Shown here piece after piece: positions 6,453-7,102 of a DNA stretch of 7,102 nucleotides; the stretch's first letter is position 1, and each line of letters begins with the position of its first letter. This DNA comes from Actinomycetes bacterium (GTDB taxonomy: Bacteria; Actinomycetota; Actinomycetes; Mycobacteriales; Micromonosporaceae), in assembly GCA_023437285.1 (NCBI GenBank), contig JAEZGP010000535.1, positions 1 to 7,102 on the forward strand, in the 5' to 3' direction. The notes below the pieces were generated by a model, which was given only the letters and a program-made list of their open reading frames with translations, searched no databases and was not told where the DNA came from. Made by a program: the position numbers and the translations under genes.

Positions 6453-6481
6453 TTCCTAGCCGCTACGGACCCTCCTGTCAG
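6453..6481 (-). promoter_or_regulatory. Candidate promoter of the MOSC gene at the end of pimB
   Basis: On the minus strand CTGACA (6481 down to 6476) resembles the -35 TTGACA, and TAGGAA (6458 down to 6453) resembles an actinobacterial -10, with the ideal 17-bp spacer. Transcription would start near 6446 and give a leader of about 75 bases before GTG 6370. The -35 contains the TGA stop codon of pimB, so the promoter overlaps the end of that gene. It would uncouple the MOSC gene from pimB. Confidence 0.45.
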
Positions 6482-7102
6482 GACGCCAACAGGGCGGCCA
6501 GGCGCGCGGCCTGGTGGTCCCAGCCCCATTCGCGCTCCACCCACGCGCGACCCTCGGCCCCCATGCGCTTGGCCAGCGCCGGGTCGGCCAGCAGGGTGGC
6601 GACGCGGTCGGCCACGGCGGCGACGTCGCGGCCGGGGGCCACGAAGCCCGTCTCCCCCTCGCGTACCGCGTCCGGGGCGCCGCCGGAGTCGCCCGCCACG
6701 ACGGGCAGCCCGGTCGCCGACGCCTCCAGGTAGACGATGCCGAGGCCCTCGACGTCCAGCCCGCCGCGCCGGGTCCGGCACGGCATGGCGTACACGTCGC
6801 CGGCCGCGTAGTGCTCCGGCAGGCGGGCCCACGGGACCGTCCCGGTGAACCGCACATGAGCCGAGACGTCCGTCTCGCGGGCGAGCCGCTCAAGGTCGGC
6901 ACGGTACGGGCCGCCGCCCACGACGAGCAGCGCCGCGTCCGGCACCCGGCGGCGGATCGCCGGCAGGGCCCGGATCAGCGTGTCCTGCCCCTTGCGCGGC
7001 ACCAGCCGCGACACGCACACGACGACGGGCCGCCCGACGAGATCGTGTTCCTCGCGCACCGCTGCCCCCGACACCGACGGCGCGTAGGCCTCGGTGTCGA
7101 CC
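6478..7102 (-). CDS. pimB: GT-B glycosyltransferase, PimB-type phosphatidylinositol mannosyltransferase (5' part outside window)
   Basis: About 207 C-terminal residues are visible; the frame enters at the window edge with VDTEAYAPS, a linker typical of GT4 enzymes before their nucleotide-sugar domain. The Rossmann half follows: VVVCVSRLVPRKGQD with the Arg and Lys that hold the donor phosphates, LLVVGGGPYR, VRFTGTVPW, YAAGDVYAMPCRTR, and the E(x7)E motif EGLGIVYLE (first Glu 6748-6750, second 6724-6726), then ASATGLPVVAGDSGGAP and the C-terminal cross-over helix WDHQAARLAALL. This wording is close to actinobacterial PimB' (Rv2188c type), which uses GDP-mannose to add a mannose to phosphatidylinositol monomannoside at the inner membrane face. 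Typical members have about 380 residues, so slightly under half is missing. A related GT4 enzyme with another acceptor cannot be excluded, but the neighbouring fadD15-like and SRPBCC genes support PimB. Confidence 0.86.
   Translation of the reverse strand, partial: VDTEAYAPSVSGAAVREEHDLVGRPVVVCVSRLVPRKGQDTLIRALPAIRRRVPDAALLVVGGGPYRADLERLARETDVSAHVRFTGTVPWARLPEHYAAGDVYAMPCRTRRGGLDVEGLGIVYLEASATGLPVVAGDSGGAPDAVREGETGFVAPGRDVAAVADRVATLLADPALAKRMGAEGRAWVEREWGWDHQAARLAALLAS

Noticed and set aside
1..7102. Mobile element, defence system, CRISPR array or RNA gene
   Set aside because: I found no transposase, integrase, terminal inverted repeats, regularly spaced repeats or tRNA-like cloverleaf; all the long frames with plausible coding character belong to common actinobacterial families, plus one small unknown protein.

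Overview
The window is very GC-rich, its codons end almost always in G or C, and its start codons are often GTG. This points to a high-GC actinomycete. The gene set fits the Micromonosporaceae or a close relative, but the family is an inference from gene content and style. It reads as ordinary chromosomal DNA: I see no transposase, phage gene, CRISPR array, tRNA or rRNA.

Layout from left to right. On the minus strand (1-719) lie a small Cys-rich protein of unknown function, cut by the window edge, and in front of it a START-like (SRPBCC) protein; the two overlap by four bases. A 150-bp divergent spacer (720-869) separates them from a plus-strand run. That run starts with a FadD15-type long-chain acyl-CoA synthetase (870-2660), followed by a membrane-anchored NarL/DesK-type histidine kinase whose frame overlaps the end of the ligase, its NarL/FixJ response regulator 25 bp further on, and a HIT-family protein (5114-5719). 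A stand-alone MOSC-domain protein (5735-6370, minus) converges on the HIT gene with only 15 bp between their stop codons. Upstream of it on the same strand is the C-terminal half of a GT-B glycosyltransferase that closely resembles PimB (6478-7102).

How the genes may work together. Acyl-CoA synthetase, SRPBCC protein and PimB mannosyltransferase recall the mycobacterial neighbourhood Rv2185c / fadD15 (Rv2187) / pimB' (Rv2188c), a cell-envelope lipid region. Here a two-component system, a HIT protein and a MOSC protein sit between the ligase and pimB. The close packing of ligase, kinase and regulator suggests co-transcription, so the two-component system could respond to membrane or lipid state, but nothing in the sequence identifies the signal. 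The MOSC gene stands apart: its codon use is less GC-biased, it has the only TTA codon I found in the window, and it has a good promoter candidate of its own at the end of pimB.

I see no clearly new system. The points most worth a second look are the ligase/kinase overlap with its missing conventional start, the stop-free in-frame stretch joining the response regulator to the HIT gene, the leaderless-type promoter of the SRPBCC gene, and the TTA codon inside a hairpin at the end of the MOSC gene.
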